Shown here: in pieces, positions 1 through 39,419 of the stretch
Position numbering within the stretch: position 1 is the first letter of the stretch
How the letters are laid out: each line of letters begins with the position of its first letter
Assembly (NCBI RefSeq): GCF_019097595.1
Contig: NC_080726.1
Location: forward strand, 9,398,205-9,462,204
DNA: 64,000 nucleotides
From: Hemibagrus wyckioides
Lineage: Eukaryota; Chordata; Actinopteri; Siluriformes; Bagridae
Direction of reading: 5' to 3'
The notes under the pieces: generated by a model
Databases searched by the model: none
What the model was told of the DNA's origin: nothing
Seen by the model: only the letters and a program-made list of their open reading frames with translations
Program-made: the position numbers and the translations under genes

Positions 1-845
1 AGCACGGAGAAATGGTCATGTTCTGCACAGAGACTATCTCTCATACACACGGCCTCTCGTTCCACACGTGCTCCACTCCACATTTTTATATTTCAGACAA
101 AGAGAGTGCCACGAAGCTTAGATTTATGAAAAAGCACATGTGTCAGGAGGAGGACTGGAAGCCTGTATTCACACTCCTATATTTTATATGGTATGTTATA
201 CGGAACGTAGCAGTTCTTGAATATGTATGTAGATGATAATGGCTCATAAATGCTTTAGATACTGGATTTTAAAGCACATAAAGTCCTCTATGGTGTTCCA
301 AAGTAATCACTACCAGGTAGAATGTAGCAAATAACAACTGCGACTTTATAGTAAGAATAGAAATGCTAAGAAATAACATATTATTCATAAGTACTAGCAA
401 ACTCTTTTTACCAGTACACTAGCGCTCCATTCAGCCAGCAAAATGGAAATCAACTTATCAGACACATTTTTTATAGCTTCAAATCAGATATAAAATGAGT
501 CTGTGTGAGACGTGTGTTTTTCCCTCTGTTGGACGCAGAATTTTAAGGGTTGAAGACGACCTCCTTCAAATTTTAGATGAACAAGCAGTTGAGGCATCTC
601 AGAGAGCCGAAACGGGTTTGATATCACCATTTACATTGAAAAACGAGCTGGAGCTTTTCTATAAATATATTAGCCCTAGTAGGCTAGATTCGAACAGAAA
701 TACTTATAAAAACTATATGCTGAACATGAACACAACAAAACTGGCAGACGTTTCATTTTTTTCTGGTAAAAGGATTTAAATAAATACATGACAAGGAATG
801 TAGATGAAGGTCTAATAATGCTCGTCTCAGTATATCATTATTCAC

Positions 846-1068
846 CACTTTCTTTTTAATGCCAAAAGGGCCAAATGATTGAAGGATCACTATTCACACA
901 CTCAGTAACACCTAGGGCAATTGAACGTAACAAAGGTATGTTTTTGTGAGGTGGAAGGAAACTGCTGAAGCTGGAAGAAACCTTCACAGACACAGGAAGA
1001 ACATGTCAAGAATCTGTGAAACTCCACACAGACAATAACCTGAGCTCACACTTGAACCAAGCACTATG
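846..1068 (-). repeat. Decayed fish interspersed repeat fragment
   Basis: Contains the recurring fish-repeat wording (gaggtggaaggaaactg, gaagaaaccttcacagac, aactccacacagacaataac) that is common in teleost intergenic DNA. A related fragment in the opposite orientation lies near 46205-46390. Family not assigned. Confidence 0.5.
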
Positions 1069-2790
1069 GTGAGGCTTCACCTAAAACATAAGGCTTAATG
1101 ATGCTATCGCGTATTTATATGGCTGTTGGTTATCTAATATGGTTCTGTACTTTATTTCTTGCTTGCAAAATATCTCCGTGTTTCACAGAAAACAGAAATG
1201 ACTATAAACAGCTGAAGGTGAAACACGCCAGTCCACAGGGAGTAAAAACCTCATCTGAACTTCATCTAGCGCACACCATGTATTTTACATGGCACTGCTC
1301 TAACATCAGAAAATGACCGGAGCGCCTCTCATGAATAAATATCACGAGAAGCTCAGCGTCTGCTTCAGAGCTGTTCTCAATTAGCAGCTATCACACCGAA
1401 TTTGACAAAAAAAATCCCCACACAGCTGGGGAATGTGAGAACATGGGAATCGGATTGCTTTAACAGGACTTTGACACGTTTCTACTCAGCAGGTGAATAC
1501 TAAAGATAATTTACTAAAATGCTGATTTTGTTTTTTTAATATGTATTTTATATTCGCTCCATTAATGCAAGCCATACCTTCTACACCTCTATTCAGTTGT
1601 TTGAATGAGCTATTATTAATGCAATGCAAAGCCTTGGTGTTGAATTATAATAAAATATTTCCTTCTTAAGTATTAATACCAAGTTGGCAGAAACCGTGAA
1701 CCTTCAACAGCTCATGAAGTGAAGCTTCTTAAACCTGGTTAATCAATCTCCATCACGAGCTGTGGCTTCACACCGAGACTTGTTCTCTTCTTTCACCGAG
1801 TCCTGCTGATTCCCAAGACCATGGCGAGAAAAACCGCACTTCACACATGCGTGTCACATGGAAATGTGGAACCAATTAAACTAGTGCACATACAACAACT
1901 GACCAATCTGACATCTGAGTCAGTGAGGGAGCACAGGCTGACCAAGAACATAAGAACGTTTTGGCATTAACGTTGAGCACTGAAGATTCTGTTTTCCCCA
2001 AGCTAATGTTGGTTAGGGCCTCTGATATAAAACAGAAGGCATTTAAGTGACTTCTGAGACCACGTTATAGCCATTAAAGTGCTCTCAATACACCAAAGGA
2101 TGCGTGGTCTGGGTCCTAAAGCCTGTCTTCTTCTGGGTCCTTTCTGCTCTCATGGCTAGTTCCCCGGGGTAGTCTGAAGAATTAGGGTGTATGAAGGATA
2201 AGAGGTGGGGAAGGATAAGAGCTCCTGGCCTCATGCCATTCATAATTACCTCACACTCTGGCTTGGCCAACGGGAAACCCAAAGCCTTAATCAATTAGCA
2301 ATCAGCGGTTGGCTCAGAAGGAGCACGAGTCCCTGCATGGCCCCAATGTGCAGACACAAGTTTAAGGGCTAGTCCAGAACCCTGCTGTCATCAGAACAGT
2401 CTAAGGTTAAAAAAAACAGCCAACTGTGTGAAGTATTACAGGCTCATGAGGCAAAACACCATTTCTGACACTAATATTTTAACTGGAAACAAAAGCAAAG
2501 CTCTTATATTAACGCTGAAGTAACGAAGGTGATTCAACTCACCGTCTTGACCTTTTGAGATTCAATGTAAGGTTTAAAACCAAACTCTAGCTATAAAAAA
2601 ATATATACTCTTAAACCTTTTGTGCTTCTGGATGAGAAATTCTGCTCCAAACTTATGCATTTTGCTTTATATGCTTCAGCAGTTATATTATTTCTTACAA
2701 ATATATTTACTCACTGTTAAATAACAAACTCCTAGCAATACAACTGCTGCTCAGTCATCTCCCTAGAAAGTGTGATATAGTGGGATAATG

Positions 2791-2791
<1 letters not shown>

Positions 2792-2854
<63 letters not shown>

Positions 2855-2887
2855 GATAATAGAATAATAATAATAATAATAATAATG

Positions 2888-2950
<63 letters not shown>
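2792..2950. repeat. (TAA)n microsatellite, about 160 bp with interruptions
   Basis: Near-continuous TAA/ATA triplets with a few interruptions (for example tggataatag near 2852-2861, and single-base changes). On the minus strand it reads as a poly-leucine frame, which is an artefact. Confidence 0.97.
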
Positions 2951-4390
2951 GAATAATGTGAATATATCCCGCAGGGTCTATGCCTGCAGCTGTCATTATA
3001 ATAGCTCTCCTAATCAGGATCGCAGGAACACACTCCTCTGATTTCATAACAGGAACTACTTAAATAGGATATGCACACTAGGTGACTAAATACTGTATAT
3101 ATCAGCTGCCAAAAAGATTTTCCAATGAAAGAGACAGTGGAAAATCACAGGTGTCTGTATGGATGGGGTTAAAATAATCAGACAAGCCGAGAATTCTTAT
3201 TAAAACAACAACAACAAAGGATATATGGTCTGTAACTGATGAGGGAGGAAAATGATTATGGTCAATCCAGACAAATAAAATGATCAAGTAGCACCTGAAA
3301 ATGATGGAATTATATCCAAATAGTGTTTCTTTCTATCTCTTACTCTCCCTCTCTTGGTAAGGACAGCAGAGAAGTCGGACTTTTAATGAGTGGATGGGTT
3401 TATGACCAATGGAGGCCACTGCAATACTGTGCCTTAAATAGTTACAAGCTTATTTTTGTAAAGAAATGACCATACTGCTCCTTGTGGTGATAATACTGTG
3501 TAACAGAAGAGAACGTAAAGCTCAAGCTATGCCACAAGAGGTCAGTATTTTATTAACTTCTGATCCTCTCAATCCCACATAGGACAGCTTTGGAACCCTG
3601 AGACATTTGCATACTGTATGTAATGATGAAACTTATTTTCATACACGTTAGGTCAGTCACGTTTTGTCAAACCTGTGAGATATCAGGGATTTCCTTCCCT
3701 TCTGACTGGCTGGAGTTGGATGTAGAATATTTCATTATGCTTACGTCCGCTCCTGCTGAACCTTTTCCACAGAAACTAAAGTGATTTCCTATTAGCCGAT
3801 ACGATCCTGAGGTAGCACCATTTATTCTCTTACATGTGCTTAAGTAACTCTGAACATATTGTACCTGTAACTGTGTGAGTAGTTTTATTCTCTATACTTT
3901 TCACTCGGCATGACACACTGTGGATAAATAGAATTATACTACTCTATTTTACCTAAATAAATGAATTCTAATCACATAAGAAGAATACATGAGGGTTCTC
4001 AGGCTGTCCGATTTGAGGCACGTCCTTAAAGGCTCTGTGTAGATCCCTACAAGAAAGAGGTCTCTTTTTATTAGCAAGAATTTCATACTAACAATATTTC
4101 TAGCAACCATTAACTATACAAAGACACCGTTAGTCTTTACAGCATGTGTAGACATCCTATCTAGTGAACAGAATGTTATTTGTGATTTGGCCTAACTCTA
4201 CTATGTTATTAGGAACATGATTTTCTAAAATGGCACCCAAAATATTCAAAGTTTAGACACTATTTCTTGTACCTTTTCCTAAAAGCATGTTATTCGAATG
4301 CAAATTATAGGCTTATATTCGTTAGAATGTATTTGAATGTGACTCATTTTATGTAACACAATAGTTTGCAAAACTGCTGACTTTATGGTC

Positions 4391-4560
4391 ACATTTATGG
4401 CAGATTCCCTTATCCAGAGCGAATTTTATCTCATTTATACAACTGAGCAGTTAAGGCTCTTGCTCAAGAGCCCAGCAGTGGAAGCTTGGTGGTGCTGGGA
4501 TTTCACTCACAACCTTTAATCAGTAGTCTAATGTCTTAACCACTGAGCTAGCACTGCCCT
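4391..4560 (-). mobile_element. tRNA-derived SINE copy, minus strand
   Basis: On the minus strand the copy begins with a tRNA-like head (cttaaccactgagctagcac and acaacctttaatcagtagtc are complements of an A-box/B-box type head) and ends in the fish SINE/LINE tail (cttatccagagcg is the complement of cgctctggataag). Related copies are near 17939, 46855 and 58862. Confidence 0.7.
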
Positions 4561-5601
4561 GGTCACGTCACCTATAGCTTAGTGAGTCTGACCTTTTCAA
4601 TCCTAGCATATTCTGATTGTTTACTGACATACACATTTAATTTTGTGACAAAATAAAGCTTAAAGGGGTGAACATTGAAACCCAGTGTTGGACACATTTT
4701 GTAACAATCCCCTGGACCCCCATGTAATTATGCGACAGGTTGAGAAACACTGGCCTAGTTACCTAGTTATCAAGCACATGAGTAGGAATATCTAGTGAAA
4801 AACTACTTTCTGCTTTCTTACTCAAGTAGTTACAGTACCGGTAAAGTACACTATAGTAACAGTACTTTTGACTGAGTAAGGATTTTGACATTTCTATTAG
4901 CCGATTTTTTAATATAATGCAAGCAGTTCTGGCCTCACAATTTGTTGAAGCTGTAAAAAGAAGACAAATTGTCAGAGCGTCCGTGAAGCTAAACCTGTAG
5001 CAGACCTGCCTGCATTATCCTGTAGCAGCCATGAGGGACATAGAACACACTTCAATGGGACAGTTCATTTTAAACAAGAAACCTTAACCACCTTACATCT
5101 GCACCGAAGTGACGTTATCAATAAATTCCTTTGCTAATCATGGTCGCGCATTAAACTAGCTTTACGCAGACTGACGTTGCACCTGGCGCTGTTTTCGACT
5201 TGCGTGACCACAAAAGCTAGGAGCAACCTGACGCTTTGTCATCTGTCTCACTTTTCCGTCACTGTTGTTGGGTTGTCTAGGTTGCCTGGGGAAACAACAT
5301 CAGCAATCATAAGTCTGACACACCCACACGTTTCTGTCGAGTTCAGGCGGAAAATACAAGTGCTTGTCCCAAACATTAGACAAGCACGTGAAAGTGCAAT
5401 TTAGTCTTAAGCTAAAACAGTTGGAAGCTGGAAACAATGGCTTGATGTGATTCATTAGTTAAACCAAAGCATCAAGATGTGTCAAATAAAGGACAAATGC
5501 CAGTATAAACAGAAGTACTTTTCTATTTTTTATTAAACTGCTTTCACATATAATGTATTGACAGTACAGTGGATTTAATGGCTGAGGTGCAATGAGTGCG
5601 T

Positions 5602-5607
5602 TTTATT
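5602..5607 (-). terminator. Candidate crppa poly(A) signal (AATAAA on minus strand)
   Basis: TTTATT on the plus strand, about 290 bp past the crppa stop codon. Another AATAAA complement is at 5529-5534. AT-rich context makes chance occurrences likely. Confidence 0.35.
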
Positions 5608-5671
5608 TTTTAATCTTCTTATAGGGACAAAATGTGTCTGTTACATTTGAGACATTTGGCATGAATATTTT

Positions 5672-5692
5672 ATATATATATATATATATATA
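5672..5692. repeat. (TA)n microsatellite in the crppa 3' region
   Basis: Short TA run. Other short dinucleotide runs in or beside the crppa 3' end are GT at about 5860-5880 and CA at about 6017-6042, flanking the last coding exon on both sides. Confidence 0.85.
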
Positions 5693-5894
5693 TTTTTTAA
5701 CAGAAAGTATAGCTTCGATTAAAAATAAAATATACTGCACTTCAGATTTCTTCTGGGTTACTGGGATTGAGGTGGGATGCATCACTCTTTAATCATTTAA
5801 TTACAATACAAACATACATGTAACTGGAAAAAATCCAAAAAGAGGATTATAAATGTAGTGTGTGTGTGTGTGTGTGTGTGCTGACCCTGGTGCC

Positions 5895-32949
<27,055 letters not shown>

Positions 32950-33061
32950 TCCCTCACGGTGGTCGGATTCGAGTTTCAGGAAAAGCCCCGGATCGCCAGG
33001 CCGGCGCTCCCCCCTTCTTTGATTCGATGCTAGTCTGCTAACCAGCAAATACAGCCCGAAA

Positions 33062-33810
33062 AGAAAACTTTAAATAGCTCGCACTAACCAGAACGGACGA
33101 CATTGAAACAAAATTCCAAATAACCGCGAACGTCTTAAAAGTGTACACTTCAGAGGAGATGAAATAGCGGCTTCTACAGCCTACGTAGTGCACTATAAAG
33201 GAAATCGGAAGGCATTCGGGATTCAGCCTTTACTTAGACTCCTGCACTATTTTAGCTTTAGCACGTTATCAACACACAACCGGTTATAGCGCCCCAGGGA
33301 GCAAAATTCCACAACATGCAGTTTTAATGGAATGTGGTATTATAACGCTTACGTTTTGACTCAAATCAATAATTTGTTAGAGAAAAGACAATTAATGCTC
33401 CGCCGATTTGTTTATTAATTATTAAAGGGGCGTGGCTACACGGGTGTTATCTGCCACCCCAGAGGTCTATTACTCCTGTTAAATCATATACTTCAATAAC
33501 AAACCATATAGTTCTTAATAAATTATGTAATTATAGTGTAAATTATAAATCTCTTGGAAAGTATGTTATTATGTGTGTAATGAATAGATAGAAGATGTTG
33601 TGCTCTTGCCCCCATATTACCCCTTTTATAAAACCCAGAGGTGAAGGAGGATTCTCTTAGAAATGTGTTTTACAATATTGGGGTCCTATTTTATATTACA
33701 ACTAAGTTGTAAGTTAAAGTTCTTAGTGTGCACAAACACTGCAAGTATTAAGGAAAAGATAGTCGGCTATTTCTCAATAGTTAGATGTATGAAAATATTT
33801 CTTTAAAATA
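33062..33810. other. crppa upstream/promoter interval and sostdc1 downstream flank
   Basis: No coding sequence seen. The crppa transcription start is expected here; the motif tagtgcactataaagg at about 33187-33202 and local CG content are compatible with a promoter, but no TATA box in crppa orientation at the right distance is clear. Confidence 0.4.
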
Positions 33811-33816
33811 TTTATT
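33811..33816 (-). terminator. Candidate sostdc1 poly(A) signal
   Basis: TTTATT on plus is AATAAA on minus, about 730 bp past the sostdc1 stop. The open frame 34182-34538 on the same strand would then be 3' UTR. Confidence 0.35.
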
Positions 33817-34543
33817 CTGATTAATGGCGAACAGGTAAAGTGTGTATTATCTTGATGTAGTTTGTAATGTTTTGCAAACTGACAGTGAAAGTAGACCAAA
33901 GAACACAGACTCCGCCAAAAAAAGTTGTATCCAAATTATGACCATTTAATACTTTTTACGTCAAAACAGTGAAATTGCCATCGTATGAAATAGTGCAATA
34001 TAATGCCTGCATAAAATTACAACATGTATTATTAGGATTAGATGAACCACATGATGAGAACATCAATACAAAATATATTACATCGACGTATACTTGCTAA
34101 CAGTAGCTAAATATTTTGCAGTTACACAGGTAAATGCTTTGTATTTACACACATCACACACAGAGATTGTATTTACTTTATTTACACAGCTATATTGTTC
34201 TCAAACATGAGATATTCAGGGTCATCTGGCTTTCGATGCATAGTACAGCCAGTGATATGATTTCTCACAGAGAGACAGTCATGATCAGGTGATATTTTCG
34301 ATATACTAAAATGCCAAACTCTGGCATAAAAGTCGTTATGGATTGTAAGGGAAGCACAAGCAGTGATTGTGTGGCTGTTTGCTGGAGTTTGGTTTGAAGC
34401 CACTTCTTGAATAGTCATTAATTTCCTTTCAACATTTTTATCCTTATAATCAATGTCCACTGCTCCTGAGCTCTTCAGCTCTGCAGTCCTTCTTTCACAG
34501 GTAGTCCAGAGTCTTATTTCTTTTGTTTTTTGATTCAAATGCC

Positions 34544-36630
34544 TCAGGACTCTGACTCATGCCAGTTCCCGTTAACCTTGCTATTCCGGTGCTTCCGCTT
34601 GCTTTTGGGCTTGTGGATCTGCTGGCGCTGAGTGATGCTCTCGGATTTGTTTGCCGATTCGTTGTGCTGTTTCAGGTAACGTTTGCACTTGCAGCCGGTC
34701 ACTACTGTGATCTTGTAGGTCCTGGTGCTGCCGTCCTGACACTGCAGCTGAATGCGTTCGGTTCGGGTCTTGTCGTTGACACAACGCCAGTCCTGGCTGC
34801 CCCGGCGGCTCCTTGGCTTTTTACCATATCCGCCTATCCAGTTGGGGAGCACCTGGGCAGCGAGACACTCTCCTGCACACACCAGCTCTTTAATGGGGTT
34901 GATGCTGGTGCACTGGCCGTCCGAGATATACTTTGTGGAGCGCAGTTCTCTGCAGCCCATCGGACCCGGATCTGGAATTAGACAGTGAGGAGCAATTTTT
35001 AGATATTTTAAATTTACTAATGAACACTATCATAGTGCAATATTATGAAATGGGTAAATGGAACACACAATGACAGCAAGCAGTTCCCTATATGAATAAA
35101 CATATGCTGTTTATTTACCTCTATACATGTGGAATTCAATATCTAGCCCATGAGGAACCAGTGGTGAGATATTATTAGCTTGAAAGCAAATCTATTATGG
35201 GTTGCATCTCTGTCCTGTCACCATTCCTCTCTATACAGCATACAGCATATGAGGAAATGGTTTAACACAGAAGGATGTTGTCTAAAAGTCTATTCCATTG
35301 TTGGATTAGCAGTGCCGTCTGATACTATGAACATTCCTCTACCCTCAGGCTACACCACCTGACAGTGCAACCCAAGCCAAGCTGCTTTCACCAAGCACAC
35401 ACACACACCTTGGCAACAATGAGCCCCCTTCTCTATGACAGTGTGTGATGAATGGAGAGCTGAGAGGCCTTTCTTTTGCCCCGCTTCAGGTAGCAGGGAT
35501 TCAAGATGAACACGGTTCTGACCGGAGACGTTGTGAGCAACTGAGATGCAGCACCATTCACACAACCTGACAGGATTCAGTCAGCAGGTATTGTGTTCTG
35601 AATGCTCTCATCTTTGCCAGTCAACATGGGTGCGTGCCAAAAGAGTGTGTCATCCATTACACATTTATTCACTCTTTTAGACCCTCACTGTGATTGTCAC
35701 TTTATATCTAACAACATGGGCAAACTTTAAAAGTGGTGGGAGAAACTAAATGTTGTGAATAGAAATTGAGAACAGCAGGTTGTTCTTTTAGCCGATAAAT
35801 AACTGCCTCCTAGACTTATAAACTTATTATCATCCCTGATTAATGATATAGAGCCTTTCTCTTTGCTGTGTGAACCTTAATTATAAAGAGGAAATCCCAA
35901 GTGTTGTGTATTTCTAATTAGATAATAAGCTATAATAAGATATGTTTTTTTTTTTGTCATTCCCTTTACCTTTCCAACCTTATCATAATCCAAGGGTATC
36001 TAAAGTTTTCACCCTAAGACAGTTAGTCTAAGAGTTTCACAAAATCTGTGACCCACAAAAAACCTTCCTAGGAAACAGATTTATTATCATTTAAGAACAG
36101 ATTTATTTTGTTACCATTATGTAACTGTTCAGACATTAGATACAGCAGCAAATATGAATGATTATATTTATTTATTGGAGCTATCCCAACCCAGTTACAC
36201 TGCATCAGAAAAATGTGGATTCCAAACAACTTGGTTCATATAAACCTCATTTAAATTGAAGCTGACATTGTTTATATTTGTCTGGCGTTGTTGTGCTTAT
36301 TCAACTCTGGTAACCAGCTGGGCGTATAACTATAATGTTATAGTACGTTGCTTAGTTGCTGGTCATGAGCTCCACCACAATAAGGTCATGTTGAAGAAGA
36401 AAAATCACCAGCCACTATGTTATGCATTACAGATCCCTGTGGGTTCTTCTCTACTGAGAACCATGTGCATTCAGGCGGTGCTTCTTAAATCTTTTTTGGG
36501 CTCCTTTAACTGTAAATAAATTCCAGGCACTCTTTCAGGATGGATTTGTTTGTTGAACATTATTTCGATTTTTGGAGACACTGGGCGTTCTATTTCTGAA
36601 CTTTCCTCTGATAGGACACATTAGTTGACT

Positions 36631-36679
<49 letters not shown>

Positions 36680-36987
36680 CACGAACCCTGCTTTACGGAC
36701 CGCTGGGGTTCACCAGTCACCCTATCACTGCCCTAAAACGTGCGTTAAAGCCGCACTGATGAGAGGCGCGCGCACTCACCGGTTCGATCTCGCGCCGCGT
36801 TCTCGGACCCCCTGCCTCCACCTCGCGCGCGGTTCAGCGCCGCTTCATCCGTGGGTTCTTCCCCGGGATTCTCCGTCATGTGGGGATACACAATCTCCGT
36901 AGCGTCGTTCTTCATTGCAGCACTGGTCTTCATCAAAATGCACAACAAAAACAAGAGGTTGCGCGATTCATCCTTGTGCACGCGCAT
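34544..36987 (-). CDS. sostdc1: sostdc1, sclerostin domain-containing protein 1 (Wise/ectodin/USAG-1), 2 coding exons
   Basis: Secreted cystine-knot antagonist of BMPs and modulator of Wnt signalling through LRP co-receptors (family knowledge). Coding exons are 36780-36987 and 34544-34971, joined in phase 1 (GTGAGT donor, CAG acceptor), giving 211 aa against 206 in human. A short hydrophobic stretch at residues 10-18 (LLFLLCILM) fits a signal peptide, followed by KNDATEI, shared with the mammalian protein. The C-terminal cystine knot has cysteines at 76, 90, 101, 105, 133, 147, 163 and 165; GCRELRSTKYISDGQC and WRCVNDKTRT are near-identical to human. The tail is basic (KRKHRNSK) with NES and NKS sequons. 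The chosen start is the first in-frame ATG; the frame runs upstream only to a TTG. The gene is in the same orientation as crppa and divergent from lrrc72, as in the human 7p21 order. Teleosts can have a and b copies; I cannot tell which this is. Confidence 0.96.
36631..36679. repeat. (GATA)n microsatellite in the sostdc1 intron
   Basis: Twelve TAGA/GATA units, 100 bp from the exon 1 donor site in the sostdc1 intron. Confidence 0.95.
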
Positions 36988-37032
36988 GGTTTTGGGAACA
37001 GCAACTTCAGCCGCGCTTTTGGACAAGATGCC

Positions 37033-37057
37033 AATGATGATGATGATGATGATGATG
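37033..37057. repeat. (ATG/CAT)n triplet repeat in the sostdc1 5' UTR
   Basis: Eight tandem ATG/GAT triplets on plus. On the transcribed (minus) strand the run is (CAT)n, so it adds no upstream AUG. It lies between the TATA box and the start codon. Confidence 0.85.
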
Positions 37058-37105
37058 CAGCTGCAGTCTCGACTCGAGGTGACCGTTTCCCTGACATGTC
37101 TTGGA

Positions 37106-37114
37106 CTTTATATA
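37106..37114 (-). promoter_or_regulatory. sostdc1 TATA box
   Basis: Minus-strand TATATAAAG in a GC-rich context (gccgcggcg just upstream). It would place the transcription start at about 37080 and leave a 5' UTR of about 95 nt. A strong, isolated TATA box fits a tissue-restricted developmental gene. Confidence 0.75.
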
Positions 37115-37858
37115 CGCCGCGGCTCAGGTGAATAACGGCTCGACGTATTGCTCGCGCAGCCACGCCCACTCGGATTCCGGCACTCCTCGCTTTGAGGTGA
37201 ATCCAGGCCACGCCCTAAACCGAAATACAGAGGACGTCTAAACAAAACGCCACCATGGGATACCGTGTGCGGTTTTGGACGCGTCCGTAACATCTGGCCT
37301 GATGTGACTGGCTTATTTGACGTCACCGGTATAAACTAGGTCATGTTTGGGAGCAGAAAACTGTTAAGTAAAATAAAATCTGGGCGCATAAATACTCTCC
37401 AGATATATCCAGCATATTTTAGATCACTCCCAAAATATTATGCTATTGTAGTGAAGTACTAAACTACCAAACACCAGGGCTTGTCTCATGGGTGGCATCC
37501 TTAACGATACCTCTTTGTATTTTAGTATGTCATTTTCTTCTGGGAAAGTGGATGTAGTCTTCAGTGCCTTGTAATTATCAGGATCCAGATGTGCAAAGCT
37601 GATAGAGACATATCTCAGAAGACTTACTTCAACCAAAGGTGATTATACCTTCCGACCCAGAACACAGATTCCTAAACATGGCCCTGTACATTTTAGTGTT
37701 TTTCATCCTTTAACACACATTATTCAGCTTTTCAGCTAGTTTACTTCCTTTGTAGTTGTAGTGGGAGTGTTAGAAGAGGGAAAATGCTAAAATGTCCAGG
37801 CCATGGTTAGGAACCTGTATCCTAATATTTTTCTCCTTCAAATATTGGACATGTTTTA

Positions 37859-37864
37859 TAAATA

Positions 37865-37919
<55 letters not shown>

Positions 37920-37920
37920 A
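37859..37920. repeat. (AAAT)n microsatellite
   Basis: About fifteen AAAT/TAAA units. Confidence 0.95.
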
Positions 37921-38227
37921 CTTCCCAACTCAAAACCATATTTTAGCAAAAGAAATATTTTATATACATAATGTGGAAAAGATCAAGGGGGGTGAATACT
38001 TATGCAAGCTTTAAAGGTTCATTATATTCACTTATCCAGGATACATACTGATGGTACAGACGTAGTCCTGGTGGCAAGTAACCGTTTTTCTTTTTCTTTT
38101 TTTCCTTTGTGTGTGTGTGTGTGTGTGTCTTGTCTAAAACAGTAGATGTGTATGAAGATTGGGTGTTCAAGTTTAATTTGAGCAATGAAAGATACAACAT
38201 TTAGTTTTATTCATGCACTGTTAAGCA

Positions 38228-38352
38228 GCAATTTTTGTTATTAATGCTTCATTCATTCATTTTCTCATCAGTTATCACTTTAACATGATCAGGGTTGAGG
38301 TGGATCCGGAAACACTGGGCCTGAGGCAGGAGTTCACCCTGGATGGGATGTC
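38228..38352 (+). repeat. Fish interspersed repeat fragment ('cattcattcattttct' type)
   Basis: Runs from cttcattcattcattttctc through gatcagggttgaggtggatc and ggaaacactgggcctgaggc to caccctggatgggatgtcag. This matches a high-copy teleost repeat; a related fragment is at about 47035-47150, and a CATT-type start at about 10712-10742. Confidence 0.6.
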
Positions 38353-39337
38353 AGTACATCACTTGTCTATATTAATACTAAGACAGGTTTAAAAAAAAAA
38401 AAAAAAAAAACGTGGATGTGCAGGTAAAATAGTAGAGTGTTTGGATATTTGCCAACTCCTTAAAATAGACTTGGAACAAATTGTACCCCTTATTGAAATA
38501 TACAGAAGCTCCCCTCAATGTGAACTTTACCTTTTCAAATGAAAGAGAATGCAGTAGCTCGCTCACCCACCCACTGCCGGTCTGACTTCCAGTGCAAAAG
38601 AACAAGCCTCCTGGCTAAATGCGACGTGAGAGCAAATACATCTCTGTGGATTACTTAAAGAATGTCGAGTTACGACACACCAGGAAGCACTATTAAAGGA
38701 TTAGGAGAAATATGTACATTATAGAGTTCAGGAAAACTGTTAAAACACAGCTCGATAAAGGCCCTACCATAGCACATTTACTCTTCTCCTAAACAACTTA
38801 CTAAGTGTTGCAGGACTAGTAGAGGTCTCAAATGATATAGTTAATAAAAATCTACTGTTTTATAATCATGAAAAATATTTACGTTACGCTGAAATTGTGA
38901 AAATGTGGATTTGTATGGTTTGTGTGGAGAAATAAGAGAGTCCATTTTGAAGCTTAAAGCAATACCACAAAGAATGAAATCATATTTATTGCTATAAAGC
39001 ATTTTGATTCTTATTCTAACATTTTCCTTTAAATAAAAAGGTTCACGTAAAATAGAAAGTAGTAGAGAATGGCGTTCACTGTTTGTGAGTCTTTAATCCA
39101 CCTGCCTTAAGTAAAGCACTTATTTAGAATCCCATTAAGATCTTAGAGCTTTTCGGTTATTGATTTCTAAAATATATAGATTTATGTATAAGATGTTCAT
39201 TATATTTTCAGTATATAACTGACATTATGTGCCTTTTAATCAAAGGATTAATTCAACCGTAATAAAACTACAAGCTAATACCCTGAAAAGTGAAGCAATG
39301 CTCACTGACAAAATCCTTTAAACATGAATTTCTTTCA

Positions 39338-39341
<4 letters not shown>

Positions 39342-39415
<74 letters not shown>
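39342..39415. repeat. (TA)n microsatellite, about 74 bp
   Basis: Perfect alternating TA/AT. Confidence 0.97.

Positions 39416-39419
<4 letters not shown>

Larger units (their letters stand above)
1..5500. other. Intergenic DNA downstream of crppa; no supported gene
   Basis: I see no exon series or family match here. The longest open frame that is not repeat-derived (495-779, 94 aa) has no recognisable domain and no flanking splice logic. By human gene order MEOX2 would be the next gene, but no homeobox sequence is visible. Contents: an old interspersed repeat (about 846-1068), a TAA array (2792-2950) and a minus-strand SINE (about 4391-4560). Confidence 0.6.

Noticed and set aside
495..779. 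94 aa plus-strand frame at the left edge
   Set aside because: No family resemblance and no neighbouring exon; could not be supported.
2763..3047. Poly-leucine frame on the minus strand
   Set aside because: Produced by the TAA microsatellite.
33046..33048. TTG as an upstream start for crppa (and likewise at 37026 for sostdc1)
   Set aside because: Vertebrate genes rarely start at TTG; the first in-frame ATG fits the family length in both genes.
34182..34538. 118 aa minus-strand frame just past the sostdc1 stop
   Set aside because: Lies in the likely 3' UTR; no splice signals or known domain.
34559..34981. 140 aa plus-strand frame opposite sostdc1 exon 2
   Set aside because: Antisense shadow of a strongly conserved exon; no own similarity.
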